Positions 33,535 to 45,200 of a stretch of DNA of 64,000 nt are shown one piece after another (the first letter of the stretch is position 1; every line of letters begins with the position of its first letter). Under the pieces are notes generated by a model that ran no database searches, was not told where the DNA came from, and was given only the letters and a program-made list of their open reading frames with translations. The translations under genes and the position numbers were made by a program. The DNA lies in NCBI GenBank assembly GCA_019054805.1, contig JAHQIY010000003.1, forward strand, positions 3,968,001 to 4,032,000, given 5' to 3'. The DNA is from Brachionus manjavacas (lineage: Eukaryota > Rotifera > Eurotatoria > Ploima > Brachionidae).

Positions 33535-35404
33535 AAAACATTCCAACCAGTTGAAAATGTGTTTTCTAAAGTTTCAATAGATTTTGGTTTCAGGGTCTTC
33601 AGAGCATATTTTGCTTGTATATTTATATCTAAAAAAAGGTGGATGTCGAAATCGACCAATTTGAATTTTAAAAAGACATGTTTTTTTTGGTTTCCCTAAA
33701 AAACGGATCTGGATTAAAATAAAATTCTTATAAAAAAAATTATTAATACAAATTTTGGCAGATAAAAAGGGTGTTTAGAATTTGAATAAAATCTTTAACT
33801 TAAGTATATTTCCAGTTTTATTTTTTTTTAATTAAATTAATTTATAAATTATGAGGATTTTAAAAATACTATTTTCTATTTAAAGAACTTGAAAGCAGTA
33901 TTGGTAAATCTACATTTTTGAGTATGGTAACCTTCAAATCTTGGGAACTCTATCAGTGCATTGTCAAAAACAATGAAAATTTAAATTATATTCTTTCTAT
34001 CAGTAAAATTTTTAATTATTTAATTAATTATTAATTATTTTATTAATTATAATTTTTTATTAATTAATTTTAAAAATAACTGAAATTCCTTTGTTTAAAG
34101 AAAAAAAATTAAAGAAAAAAAATATTTCATTCATTATCAGACAGATGATTTTTTTGTAGTAGAGAAAGAAACTTCTTCAAGGATCTTAAAATGGTTTCTT
34201 AAACCCTTCAACTAAATTTTTAAAAATAATAACAGTTAATTTTAATATTTTTCAATATTTGGATTTTGGATTTGGATCTATTCAAATTGACCCATTAATT
34301 TTTTTTAAATAGCAATTGTAAATTGAAAAAATTAAATAAAGGTATTTGATTGAAGCTAAGTCTATATTAAATAGAATTTTGTTTGAATATTATTTTATAA
34401 ATACGATCCGAAGCCGTCTTTTATTTTGTAGAAATCTCGATCTGTGTTTGAGGAATAATCAATTTTATTATGAAAAACTAGAAAAAATAATGGTAAAAGC
34501 ACAATTTTTTTCTGATTATTAAATTTATCATAAAAACTTAAATTTAAATTTTTATTCAGTAATATATATAATTTTTTAGAAATATTGTTGAAAAAAACAA
34601 TAAATCGCTAAAATTAATTGATGTAGATAAACAAAAACTATTCTTTTTTAGTAATTTCTAAAAGTTAATATTACTTGGAACTAGATTGTTTTCAGCCAAA
34701 AAATAATTCATAATTTAAAAGATACAAAAAAAATTATTTCGCTTACAAGTTGCATTCGGATAATGGTGGCCTCATGTATTTTTGATTTTGATTAAATCCA
34801 TTGCAGCATGAAGGTTAATGTATGTTTTTTCCATTTGTTAGTTAAGCTTTCTCTTCTAATTTATTTTTATAGTTGTTCGACCAGTTGTAAGATAATTTAT
34901 CACCTAAAGGAATCTTAAATGGATGGCTTGTTCTATCAAATTCACCAATTAATATTTTACCAAGGCATATTCAGACTTTTTTGAGCACTAGACTGACAAT
35001 TTTTGATCTTTGAAGATTTTGCCAAAAATTTTGAAAAAACATTCTAGTTAGAATGTTTTTTGGCAAGTTTTATTTTAATAAGATTTATGGTTGGTTGTCA
35101 GCTTTTGGTAAGTAAATTAAAAAAGTGAATTTAAATGAAAAAGTAATCTCTTAATAAATTTTAGTCAAAAAAAATTGAAAATAATTTTTAAGATGTAAAA
35201 TTTTGAAGAGCTGATTAATTTCATGATAATATGTTCATAATTTTATAATTAAAAAACAAATATTTTTATTTTTAAGGACATTTAAGAAAATTGAAAAAAA
35301 ACACTTAAAAAATATTTTGTTATAGTATTCTACAAACAATTCTGTATTTTTTGGCTAATTTTTGTAGTATTGTTAAACAAAAAATTGAAAAAAATTGTCC
35401 TCGA
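33535..35404. other. AT-rich gene-poor region
   Basis: No convincing exon. A TTAATTATTAATTA-rich patch near 34010-34070 is low complexity. Confidence 0.45.
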
Positions 35405-35660
35405 TCCTCTAGAATTCAAAACCCGCTGGAGGTGAAAAAATTTTCAAAATATCTCTGCAATACGGGGTGGATCTTTAAACCTTTTTCATCAAAAAAATAG
35501 GGAGACCAATTTCGACTGGGTACTAATTGCGGTGTAGATGATCATCTCGATGCAGTAGCCTCTGTGTCAGATCGGAGCCGTTGCTCAAAAATGTACTTGA
35601 AAAGGAGGCGCCTCTCCATTTTCCACTAGGATAGAATAGGGACAATTATTATTATTATTA
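35405..35660 (+). repeat. SINE, copy 3 (most complete)
   Basis: Contains a B-box-like ATTCAAAACCCGCTGG head (about 35414-35430), the middle segment shared with copy 2, the common body (35518-35640) and an ATT microsatellite tail (35644-35660). The tail directly abuts the 3' end of an oppositely oriented LINE. Confidence 0.7.
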
Positions 35661-35664
35661 ACAG

Positions 35665-36640
35665 TTCTTTCTGCGACATCTAATTTAATTTTAAGAATGC
35701 CTGAGACCATCAATGCCATTCGGAAGTGTCGAGCAGGTGCAGCCGATTCCATTGAATCTATCTAAAACCACTGCTTTGAAACCTAAGATTTACCGCATTT
35801 TCTTGAAACTTTTTCCATTGCGGAATCACTCTGTTTGAAAAAAGAAACTTCTTCGTTTCAATCACATCATTTCTAACTCTTCTTTCGCTCAGCCTTGTCA
35901 AGTCCCATTCAAGCCAGCCTCATTTCGTACGACATACTTCTCATCGACAGAGAGATTTTTATTGCTCGCTCTCTAACACATTCAAATCCTTTCTATACTT
36001 GGATTCCAGACCTGTATTACGTAGACTAGGTGAAGACCTATCATCGACATGTAAAATCTTAGTCACAATCCCTCCTTTCTACTTCTACACGTTCTCTTTA
36101 GCATTCCAAGTACCCCTTTAGCTTTCGAACACACTTTTCACTTCCACTTTAAATCTGATTAGACCATAACTCCCAGATCCCTGTCACATTCTGTGGCTAT
36201 AAGTACAATATTTGAATGGCTTTCACCCATATTTGCATTTAGTCTGCCATAATACATCACTTTACACTTATAAGCACACACTCTAATTCGCCACACATCT
36301 ATCCATTCACATACTGCATCCATACACCTTTCTGCTCCTCCGCTCTTTCACAGACTTTTTTACTATGCCAAGCATTTTTGAGTCGTCTGCATACAATTCC
36401 ATTCTATTTTAAAAGTAGTCAGAGAGGTCATAAATGTACAAAACAAATAGCAAGGGTCCTAGTACAGATCATTGCGGAATTCCACTCAATACCTCTCACC
36501 ATTTCGAAACTCTATAGCCAAGGACAACACGTGGAGTTCTCTTGCTCAAAAAGTCTTTGAATCACATAACCATTTATTCCCCTAACCCATAACCACGCAG
36601 TTTATAAAGAGACCATTAATCAGCGCTTTTATCACTTATT
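35665..36640 (-). mobile_element. Decayed L2/CR1-like LINE fragment
   Basis: Reverse translation yields VLGPLLFVLYIYDLSDYF and the catalytic region MELYADDSKML (about 36490-36375). Further 3' are blocks matching the LINE copy at 1723-2380, down to the same 3' end sequence (GCAGCCGATTCCATTGAA at 35737). Many frame breaks. The family is shared with the 2-kb copy, judged from the common 3' UTR. Confidence 0.75.
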
Positions 36641-37509
36641 TACAGAATTGGTCATAAGTCAAAGCCATGAAGTGAAATTCAAGCCTGTCTTTGACTTCGA
36701 CTTTTGACCTAATCTACTTATTCATAAAATAGACGGCCTAATCGGGTCACCTATTTTTTGATAATTTTCCTAAAGACTCAGTAACGATAGAAAATGCGAA
36801 ATTTAATCACCCATTTAGTCCGAAATTTTTGGGTCACCCGGTTAGCTACTGGGGTTAATGAGATGAGGGGTAATTCGGTTAATCCTGTTAACCCAATTGG
36901 ACAATTTTTTCAACCGGTTAGCCCTGAAAATCACACAGATGGGGTGGCCATGTATTTTTACAAAGGTTAATATGAGTTAAATGAGTTATTTTCAAGGTTT
37001 ATTGTGTGAATTTTGGTCCTAATAGGGTGATATCATTTTGGAATTTTGGAATTGACCCAAAAATTCACCCCTTTAAAAAGTCCGTCTAAAAAAAAACAAT
37101 TATAATAATTATAATAATTAAAATGTAATATTTTTTCTCTTTAGCAAATTCGTTGAACATTTTTTAGATTAAATGGCAAAAAAAGTGATTTAAATAAAAT
37201 AAAAATATCTGAGATTTAAACCCTAAACCAAATACATAATTTGATAGAAAATCACCCATTTTGACCAATTTTTTTTTTTGACTAAAAAAAAAGTAGAAAA
37301 ATTTTTTTCTACAAGCTGTTTTTTTATTTAAATTCTCTGGACACTCAATTACTTATTTTTAGAAAAAAAATCACAATGCCTATAAAAAATTAACAATTTT
37401 CTAAGCTAATTTAAAAGTTGTCACCCCGTTCACACATAAAATAATTAGGCTGTCTTACTATATGTCTCTTTTAAAAAAGCCATTTGCTTATTTTATATTT
37501 TCTTAAAAG
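36641..37509. other. Region upstream of the PP2C gene
   Basis: AT-rich with short repeated words (GGTTA/TAACC around 36.8 kb). It probably contains the missing first exon of the phosphatase, which I could not place. Confidence 0.35.
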
Positions 37510-38561
37510 ATTTTACTCGTGAAAAATTAGTAATTTATCTGAGAAATTCAATATCAAGTGTAATAAAAGAATGGCTTAATGAACGTTCCAATTTTAACAA
37601 TCAAAAAATAGACAATTTGCTTTTTTCAATCAATCGAACGGATAAAAATTCTAAAAATGTAAATTGATTTTATAAAATTTCATCGCTTTATTTTCAATTT
37701 TAAAAGAAAACAATTTTTTATGAATATGGCCTAAAAAACAAGCGCAGAACTATGGAGGACCGTACTTCAATACTAGAAAATATTGATGTACTTAAAAATT
37801 TTTGCTCTTCAAATTCCCAATTTAAATCGAACTCAAATAAGCTGAGTTCAATATTTGCTGTTTATGATGGCCATTGTGGCAGTGATTGCGTTCAATATGT
37901 GAGCGCCCATCTGCCATTTTCAATTATGCAAGACTTCTATAGTTCAGAGTGCAACATTAATCAGATCCTCAAAAAAAGTTTTAGCTCCATAAACGAAAAA
38001 TTTAAATATAAAGCTAGTAATGAATCCCTCAAAAGCGGTTGTACTGCTTGTGTCGCTATATTGTCAGAAGAAAAAGCAACAGAAAATCAGAGTCTGACGG
38101 TAGCATGGTGTGGAGATAGTCAATTTTTTTTGGTAAAGCATGGCCAAATAGAATTTCTGAGTCCTATTCATAGACCTGAAATAGAGAGTGAAAAATTAAG
38201 AATTGAATCTTGTGGTGGAACAGTTAGCTATGAAGTGAATACATGGCGAGTAAATGGTTCGCTGTCGGTATCTCGATCTTTTGGTGATGTTCAGTATCAG
38301 TCCTTTGGAATAACTTGTGAACCAGACGTCGTGCATTTTGATTTAGATGGAAGCGAGGATTACTTTATTTTAGCTTGTGATGGCTTCTGGGAAAGTGTAA
38401 ATGATAAATTATTAACAAAATTGATTTATGAGAATAGAAATTGTAATAATCTGGCAGAATTTTTGGTCATGCATGCCAAAGAGCACGGTTCAACTGATAA
38501 TATATCATTGATATTTGTGCTTTTAAAAAATAGTTTCGATGAATTGACAGTGGTTAATTAG
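37510..38561 (+). CDS. PP2C-family Ser/Thr phosphatase, PPM1E/F-like (5' end not placed)
   Basis: Metal-dependent protein phosphatase. Exons 37510-37658 and 37707-38561 join across a 48-bp intron. The first ATG of the long open frame (37752) is internal to the motif RRTMEDR, so the true start is upstream. Catalytic motifs are complete: MEDR, VYDGHCGS (metal-binding DGH), SGCTA, WCGDSQ, SVSRSFGD, ILACDGFWE and STDNIS. Spacing and the segments HRPE, IESCGGTVS and WRVNGSLSVSR are closest to PPM1F/PPM1E (POPX), which dephosphorylate PAK and CaM kinases. The substrate here is inferred. The 5' exon encoding the very N-terminus begins before 37510 in phase 1. The transcript ends before the 5S spacer at 38.7 kb. 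Confidence 0.88.
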
Positions 38562-39226
38562 AGAATTTGTAAATGTTTTTAAAAAAGTTTTTGTTTAATA
38601 TTTTCAATTCGAGGTTTTGTTAAATAATGTCACTAGAATTTTTTTAAATAAATTTTTTTGTAATCAAGAATCATTTTTATTTTTTTTAAGGTAAAATTGC
38701 AAGCACTTTCAAATTTGAAATTTAATCTAGTGAAATAGATAAATCTGGAAATAAATATTGGAAATTCTTTTTTTACTTGTAAATAATTCATTTATTTATT
38801 TCTTACCGAGCAAATGCTCCTTCAGAACAGAAAAACATATGAAAGACTAAAAATAAAGTTAAATAAAAAAAAAAAAAAAGATAAATAATTTATTTTGATT
38901 AAAGTTTATATTCAATCGTTGAAAAGCTGGGTCTAATCGGGAAGGTGAACCATAGTTCACTATGTAAAAACGGGGTTTGTGGGATAGAGTCTAGGACCGA
39001 ATAAATATAAAATAGAATTATGCTTAAATGTTTATTCTCTCTATGTCTAGGTAAAGGTCTTCACTTCTATTTATAGGAGTGAAGACGCTCACAACTTATT
39101 TTCTGAAAAATTCTTCTTCCCAGAATATGTAAACTATTGGTACACCAAATTTTTTTGTTCAAAATTGAATTAGTCGAACAATTTTAGATAATAATTATTA
39201 TTATTATTATTATTATACCTGATTTT
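38562..39226. repeat. Diverged relative of the 5S cassette interior
   Basis: From about 38760, words such as GAGCAAATGCTCCTT, AGCTGGGTCTA and GGTGAACCAT follow the same order as at 20.07-20.32 kb, with clear divergence. No gene. It leads into hairpin copy 8. Confidence 0.6.
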
Positions 39227-39420
39227 TCATTGAATTTTAAATTAAAAAAACTACCTCTCTGCTTCGATTCGAAAACTTTATCTTAAAACAAGATATAAGT
39301 TAAGTCGATGCAATCTTCATTGAAGTAGTTGGATTTGATTGTAACGAGTAAAAGATACATACTTCTTAATTTAAGTTATAAAACTTTATAGTGAAAATAA
39401 ATAAATTAAAAAAGATTTTT
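39227..39420 (-). repeat. 5S-linked hairpin element, copy 8
   Basis: Core 39246-39330 in reverse orientation, 194 bp from 5S copy g on its 5' side and divergent from it. Together with copy g it forms the left arm (39227-39643) of a long inverted repeat whose right arm is 41176-41591. Confidence 0.55.
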
Positions 39421-39523
39421 ATTTAAAATGATTCAAAAAATTTTCAAGCTATTTTGTATTAACTTTTTATTTTTATTTATTGAAAAGAACAATTTAAAAA
39501 GGATAAAAAAAGAGAGAAAAAAT

Positions 39524-39643
39524 GTCTAGGACCATATCACGTTGAATGCACCGGTTCTCGTCCGATCACCGAAGTTAAGCAACGTCGAGCCCGGTTAGTA
39601 CTTGGATGGGTGACCGCCTGGGAATACCGGCTGTTCTAGGCTT
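39524..39643 (+). rRNA. 5S rRNA gene, copy g
   Basis: 5S gene with a single change near the 3' end (CCGGCTGTT). Its 5' flank equals that of copy i (inverted), its 3' flank that of copies f and h. Confidence 0.95.
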
Positions 39644-39742
39644 TCTTTTTAATTTTAAATGAATCATTCAAGTCACACCATTAATGTGATAAAAGTACGG
39701 GTTCCAATAATAGAAATTTTTATTTCATTTTATTCTTTATAT

Positions 39743-39970
39743 AAAAACTACCTCTCTGCTTCGATTCGAAACAATTATCTTAAAAAAAGACAATAGTTAA
39801 ATCGATGCATTCTTCACTGAAGTAGTTGGATTAGTTTTATTAAGTGAAAGATACATACTTCTTTTTTTTAAGTATTTATGTAAAAATTAAATAATTTAAT
39901 AAGATATTTATAAAAATAATTCACAAACCCATCAAGCTATTTTGTATTAACTTTTCTTAAAAACTTAATT
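39743..39970 (-). repeat. 5S-linked hairpin element, copy 9
   Basis: Core 39743-39827 in reverse orientation. It is close in sequence to copies 5 and 10 and shares with them the outer GTACGGGTTCCAA segment (39697-39710). This is one of the copies on the 3' side of a 5S gene. Confidence 0.5.
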
Positions 39971-39988
39971 AAAAATTAGTTTTTAAGA

Positions 39989-40759
39989 AACTATCGATAT
40001 TAGATGATTCAATAAATAAATGTATTTTTTAATTATTATTTATTTAAATTATTTTTGATTAATAATTTTTGATTAATAAATTTTAAAACAAGCAAAAAAC
40101 TGTATATAAATTTATCAAAAAAATCAGTCTAAAAAATCAAAATTTTAAAGAACGTGCCTAAAAAGGAATTTTTTTTCAAAACTAAAAAATATGAAATATT
40201 TCTCTAAAAAATAATGAAAAGGCATGAGTTATTAATTAGATTTTTAGATCTGTTTCTATTAAACATTTTAAATTGTAATATAAAATTCAGTTGACTTATG
40301 GTTATTATACAAGTTAAAGTAAAGTCACTGATTTAAAAGATAAAGTAATGATTTAACATGATGATCGATGGTAATTTTCTAATTTTCGCAAATTTACTTT
40401 TATTTCGTAAAAAAAGTAAAATAAAAAGTTTTTTTAAGCAGACCTTTTTCTTTACCTAAAGGTAATTTAGGTAATTTAAAAACTAATAAAATTTCACTGT
40501 GTGATTATAAACAAAATTTTAGATAAGATTCAAAATTATCAATAAATTATTTTTAGAATGAAATTTGTTGAATTTTTTTCTCAAATACTTTTATCACATC
40601 AATGCTGTGACTTGAATGATTCATTTAAAATTAAAAAGAAAGCCTAGAACACCCGGTATTCCCAGGCGGTCACCCATCCAAGTACTAACCGGGCTCGACG
40701 TTGCTTAACTTCGGTGATCGGACGAGAACCGGTGCATTCAACGTGATATGGTCCTAGAC
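39989..40759 (-). repeat. Inverted duplicate of 28630-30876 lacking the LINE
   Basis: 39989-40101 matches the end and 3' flank of the membrane-protein gene at 30876-30763. 40226-40759 matches 29118-28630, including the 5S gene. Between them lies the pre-insertion sequence where the other copy carries a LINE. Confidence 0.75.
40640..40759 (-). rRNA. 5S rRNA gene, copy h
   Basis: Consensus 5S gene. Its immediate 5' flank (GTGTCTAGG context, ACACTTTAAATA) differs from most copies but resembles that of copy l in its further part. Confidence 0.95.
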
Positions 40760-41175
40760 ACTTTAAATATATTTTTTGATCCTATTTAAGTTTTTCACTT
40801 CAAATACTGTCAATTCATTGAAAACTAAATTTTTTCTCCTTTTTATTTGACTATCTGAACATAAAAAAAGTTCAGTAGTTCATGAAAAAAAATCATTTAA
40901 CAAGGAGAGGTTAGAATGACCGCCTTCGGTCCTTTTCATAGTTTTTAAAATTCGGTCCTTCTATTTTTAATGTTAAATTTAAATTGGATTTTTTTTATCT
41001 AATTTGAATTTAAATTTTTAATTTAAATTCTAATGAATCTTGTAAAAAATTGGCTTTTCATAAATGAAGAATAAAAATTTAAGCTCAAAAAAGTCAAATT
41101 CAGATAATGCTACGGTTTTGACCTGCGCGAACCTTAGATAATTTAATATACAAATTCGAAAAAAAGAAAAAAAGA

Positions 41176-41295
41176 AAGCCTAGAACACCCGGTATTCCCA
41201 GGCGGTCACCCATCCAAGTACTAACCGGGCTCGACGTTGCTTAACTTCGGTGATCGGACGAGAACCGGTGCATTCAACGTGATATGGTCCTAGAC
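41176..41295 (-). rRNA. 5S rRNA gene, copy i
   Basis: Consensus 5S gene, with hairpin copy 4 190 bp away on its 5' side. Begins the right arm of the inverted repeat that mirrors copy g. Confidence 0.95.
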
Positions 41296-41399
41296 ATTTT
41301 TTCTCTTTTTTATCCTTTTTAAATTGTTCTTTTCAATAAATAAAAATAAAAAGTTAATACAAAATAGCTTGAAAATTTTTTGAATCATTTTAAATAAAA

Positions 41400-41591
41400 A
41401 TCTTTTTTAATTTATTTATTTTCACTATAAAGTTTTATAACTTAAATTAAGAAGTATGTATCTTTTACTCGTTACAATCAAATCCAACTACTTCAATGAA
41501 GATTGCATCGACTTAACTTATATCTTGTTTTAAGATAAAGTTTTCGAATCGAAGCAGAGAGGTAGTTTTTTTAATTTAAAATTCAATGAAA
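41400..41591 (+). repeat. 5S-linked hairpin element, copy 4
   Basis: Core 41486-41570, essentially identical to copy 8 in the opposite arm. The outer arm reads GAGGTAGTT instead of GAAGTAGTT, which preserves pairing as a G-U. Ends in T7. Confidence 0.55.
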
Positions 41592-42209
41592 TAATAATAC
41601 CTGAATGCTTTTTCTTTACTTCAGTTTAGTCGATTATAAACACTAAAAGCAATAAAAAGAATATGTTTTTTTTTCTTTATTTTAAAATGAATTTAATTAT
41701 AAAAGTATTTTTTTAAAAAAAGATTTAAAAAGATTTTTTGTAAAATTTTGAATGTAGAATCGATTTTCTAAATTCAATGCAAATTTATTAAAAAAAATTT
41801 TTCATTTAGAATTAAACAAAAAAATGTTGGATTTATTTTACATGAAAATATGTCTCTGCATTTAATTTAGTTTCAATTAATTTGATGATCAGTAAATTTC
41901 ATCATTTATTTGAATTTTTCTTCAATATTATTTATTTTGTTAGTAATTTTGTTTTGAATTAATGATTCTAAATCTAAAACATTTGAAATGAAGCAATTTC
42001 AGTTTCTTCAAAAAAAAAATTTAGAAGGGAGGATTTACTTGATAAATTAATAATGCAGTTTCAATTTTTGTTTTACTTTCTTTTTAAGCTTTAAAATTAA
42101 CAAACCTAAATAAAATTAAAAAAAACTGACTTAAAAAAATTCTTATTTTTGTAAAATTTTTATTTTGCTTAGTTGATGTTGTTTTCAATTTTTTTGAAAA
42201 AAAAAAGTT

Positions 42210-45200
42210 TTAATAAATTTTTGAATCAAAATTTTCAATTAAATTGATTAATTTTTCTTCACATCTATCTATATTTTGATTTTCTTGTAATGGCTGGGGT
42301 TTTTCATCTTTATTTTCTATTTTATTTTTCTTCCCAAAATAATTTAAAAATTTTTCTTTAAAAAACTCGGCAATCACTAAACTCTCTTCATCCGGATCAG
42401 TTGTTCTTACCGATTTGGAAAAGTTGTCTGTTATTATTGTGATAAAAATGCTTAGTAATGAAAATACCACCACAATGTAAAAAAATATTGTAATCACCGA
42501 AATGAATAAGGAATCTCTTTCAACATAAATCTCTTTGTAGAGTTTGTTTAAAGTCATTAGAAAAGTTGACTCAAACGTGGAAATAATTGTGGAAAAACCT
42601 TTTGCTTTGTCATGCATTTCCAGATAGATTAGTTGAGAAAAGGCACCCCAAAGAATCAAGAATAGTAGTGAAAAGTTAATCAAATCATTGCCACACAATC
42701 GCATTGTTACCATAAACTCTTTGATACTTCGATTGAACCTCAACAGTTTGAGAAATTTTAGAGTCCCTAGAAAGGACAAAAATCCGAGGCATATAGACAT
42801 CATTTGGTTCCAGTAGCAAACCATTTGCAAATTTATTACTTTATCTTTATCGCTCTTTATTCTTTCAATCAAATCTTCTTTGGCATACAATCGGTACAGG
42901 TACATAGAAAAAGTGAACCAAGTGAACACAAAAATGGTCCACTCGACATAATTCCAAATGTTTTTAAAATAATCCAATTTTTGTTTGATTATCAAACGAA
43001 TTTCTTTGATCATAAAAAATATGGTAAAAATCAGGAAAATTATGTTTATGGCTATGATAAATGCAGTAAAGCTGTTCGATGGCTCGAAAAGAATTACTGG
43101 TTCGAAGAAAATTGTCTTGATTATTTTTCCTGTTGGTATTATTTCTAGTAAAATGGTACAATAGGCAAACAAGTTAATGTATGGATTGTAGACCTGGAAT
43201 TCATAGAATATGCCTCTGGTGTGTCCATCAATCCAAGATAATTTTTCCAAATTTTCCAAATCGGTTTGTATCTGCTCAAGTGAATTTTTTGTTATTTCCA
43301 AAGAGAAAACATAACCACCTCCGTAAAAGTTGTAATACTGACCAAGGTATGGATAGGTTTCCAGCTCGTCTGATGATTTGTACTGGAAATGTTCAGAATA
43401 TTTGCTTGATGTAATATTTGGGTTGTATCTTTTCCAATAAACATCGAATTTTGATTTTTCCTGGTTGAATAAACTAAAATCAAAAAAGCATCGGTCAATG
43501 TTTATTTTTTCACTTATGTCCGAAACCTTGCACGACTCTTAAATTAAAAATATGTAAAAAAAAATAAGAAAAAAAAGCTTAATATTAAAAAAAACAAAAA
43601 TTGACAATTTATTAAAAAAATAATTGAAGTTGATAAACTCGATTTAAAAGTATTAAACAAAATCATTTTTTTTATTTTGAATATTTATTTAAGCATTAAA
43701 ACTTTAATTTTTTAAATAATAAAAAGAATCTTAATTTTTAAACTGATATTTAATTCTTCCTAAATCTATATTTAAAAACTCAAAATACAAGTTTAAAATA
43801 AGCACAATTAAATGAACATATAAAAAAATTCAAGTATAATTTTAAGGATAAGTGTAAGCTTTTTCTGAATGTTTTCGGGATAAACACTGGAAAAAATTTA
43901 TCCTGTTTTTTAATTTAAAGCTTTTATTCAAGCCTTTGTCTTTGAATTTTTGATAATTGAAAAAATTAAGAATACATAGTTTCGAAAAAGCTTAATTTCT
44001 TAATGTTTCAAGATTTTTAAGTTGATTTAGCTTCGATTCACAAATTTGATTATCAAAAGCAAACTTTAAATTTTAGATAAAAATTCTCGGGGTAGCTTTT
44101 ATTCTTGAAAAAAAATTCAAAATTTTGATTTGATTAACAAAGCTTATTTTTGAAAATTAGAAATTCCTTGAAGCTAGTGTGCAAGTGTGATTTTAACTAA
44201 CAAATTTTATGAATGAATCTATTAAAATAATTGAAAATAATTTAATTGGGAATTTAAATGTGAAAAATGAGTACATTTTTTGACTGATTGGGACGGTTTA
44301 GAAATAAAAAAAGTAGGACTAATTAATATAAAATTAGGACACAAAACTTTTTCCACTTTTCAAAAAAGAAATAGAACATCTAGGAAGATTGAGTAAGTAA
44401 GAGATATGTGAAAAAAAATTATTTTCTTTCTTAATTAATTTTTTTAGAAAATAAAAGTTTTTATACCTTCAGATTGTACGGGTTCCAACACTAGAAATTT
44501 TTATTTCATTTTATTCTTTATATAAAAACTACCTCTCTGCTTCGATTCGAAACAATTATCTTAAAAGAAGATAATTTTTAAATCGATGCATTCTTCACTG
44601 AAGTAGTTGGATTAGTTTTATTAAGTGAAAGATACATACTTCTTTTTTTAAAGTATTAAAACTTTTCTGTAAAATTTAAATAATTTAATAAGATATTTAT
44701 AAAAATAATTCACAAACCCGTCAAGCTATTTTGTATTAACTTTTCTTAAAAACTAAATTAATTATTAATAACAATTCATTTTTGAATACAACAATTTAAA
44801 AAAAAACTAAAAAAAAAAGCCTAGAACACCCGGTATTCCCAGGCGGTCACCCATTCAAGTACTAATCGGACTCGACTTTGCTTAACTTCGGTGATCGGAC
44901 GAGAACCGGTGCATTCAACGTGATATGGTCCTAGACATTTTATAACTTTTTTGACGAGAGTAAAATTTATGAACAAATTTTAAAATATTCTCAAAATTTG
45001 AAAAAAATCTTAAATCTGCAGTACAATCAATTTTGAAATTGAAATTTGATCATGGATTTTACTCTGCATTTATTGATTTTTACACAACAATATTTTAATT
45101 TAGAAATTAAATAATTTACAACACCAAAATAGAATAAAAAGGTTAATACAAAATATCTTGAAATATGTTTGAATCATTTCTTATATTCAGATTCAGTTGT

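Noticed and set aside
42804-43148. Antisense frames over the polycystin channel exon
   Set aside because: Shadow frames of a strong coding exon on the opposite strand.
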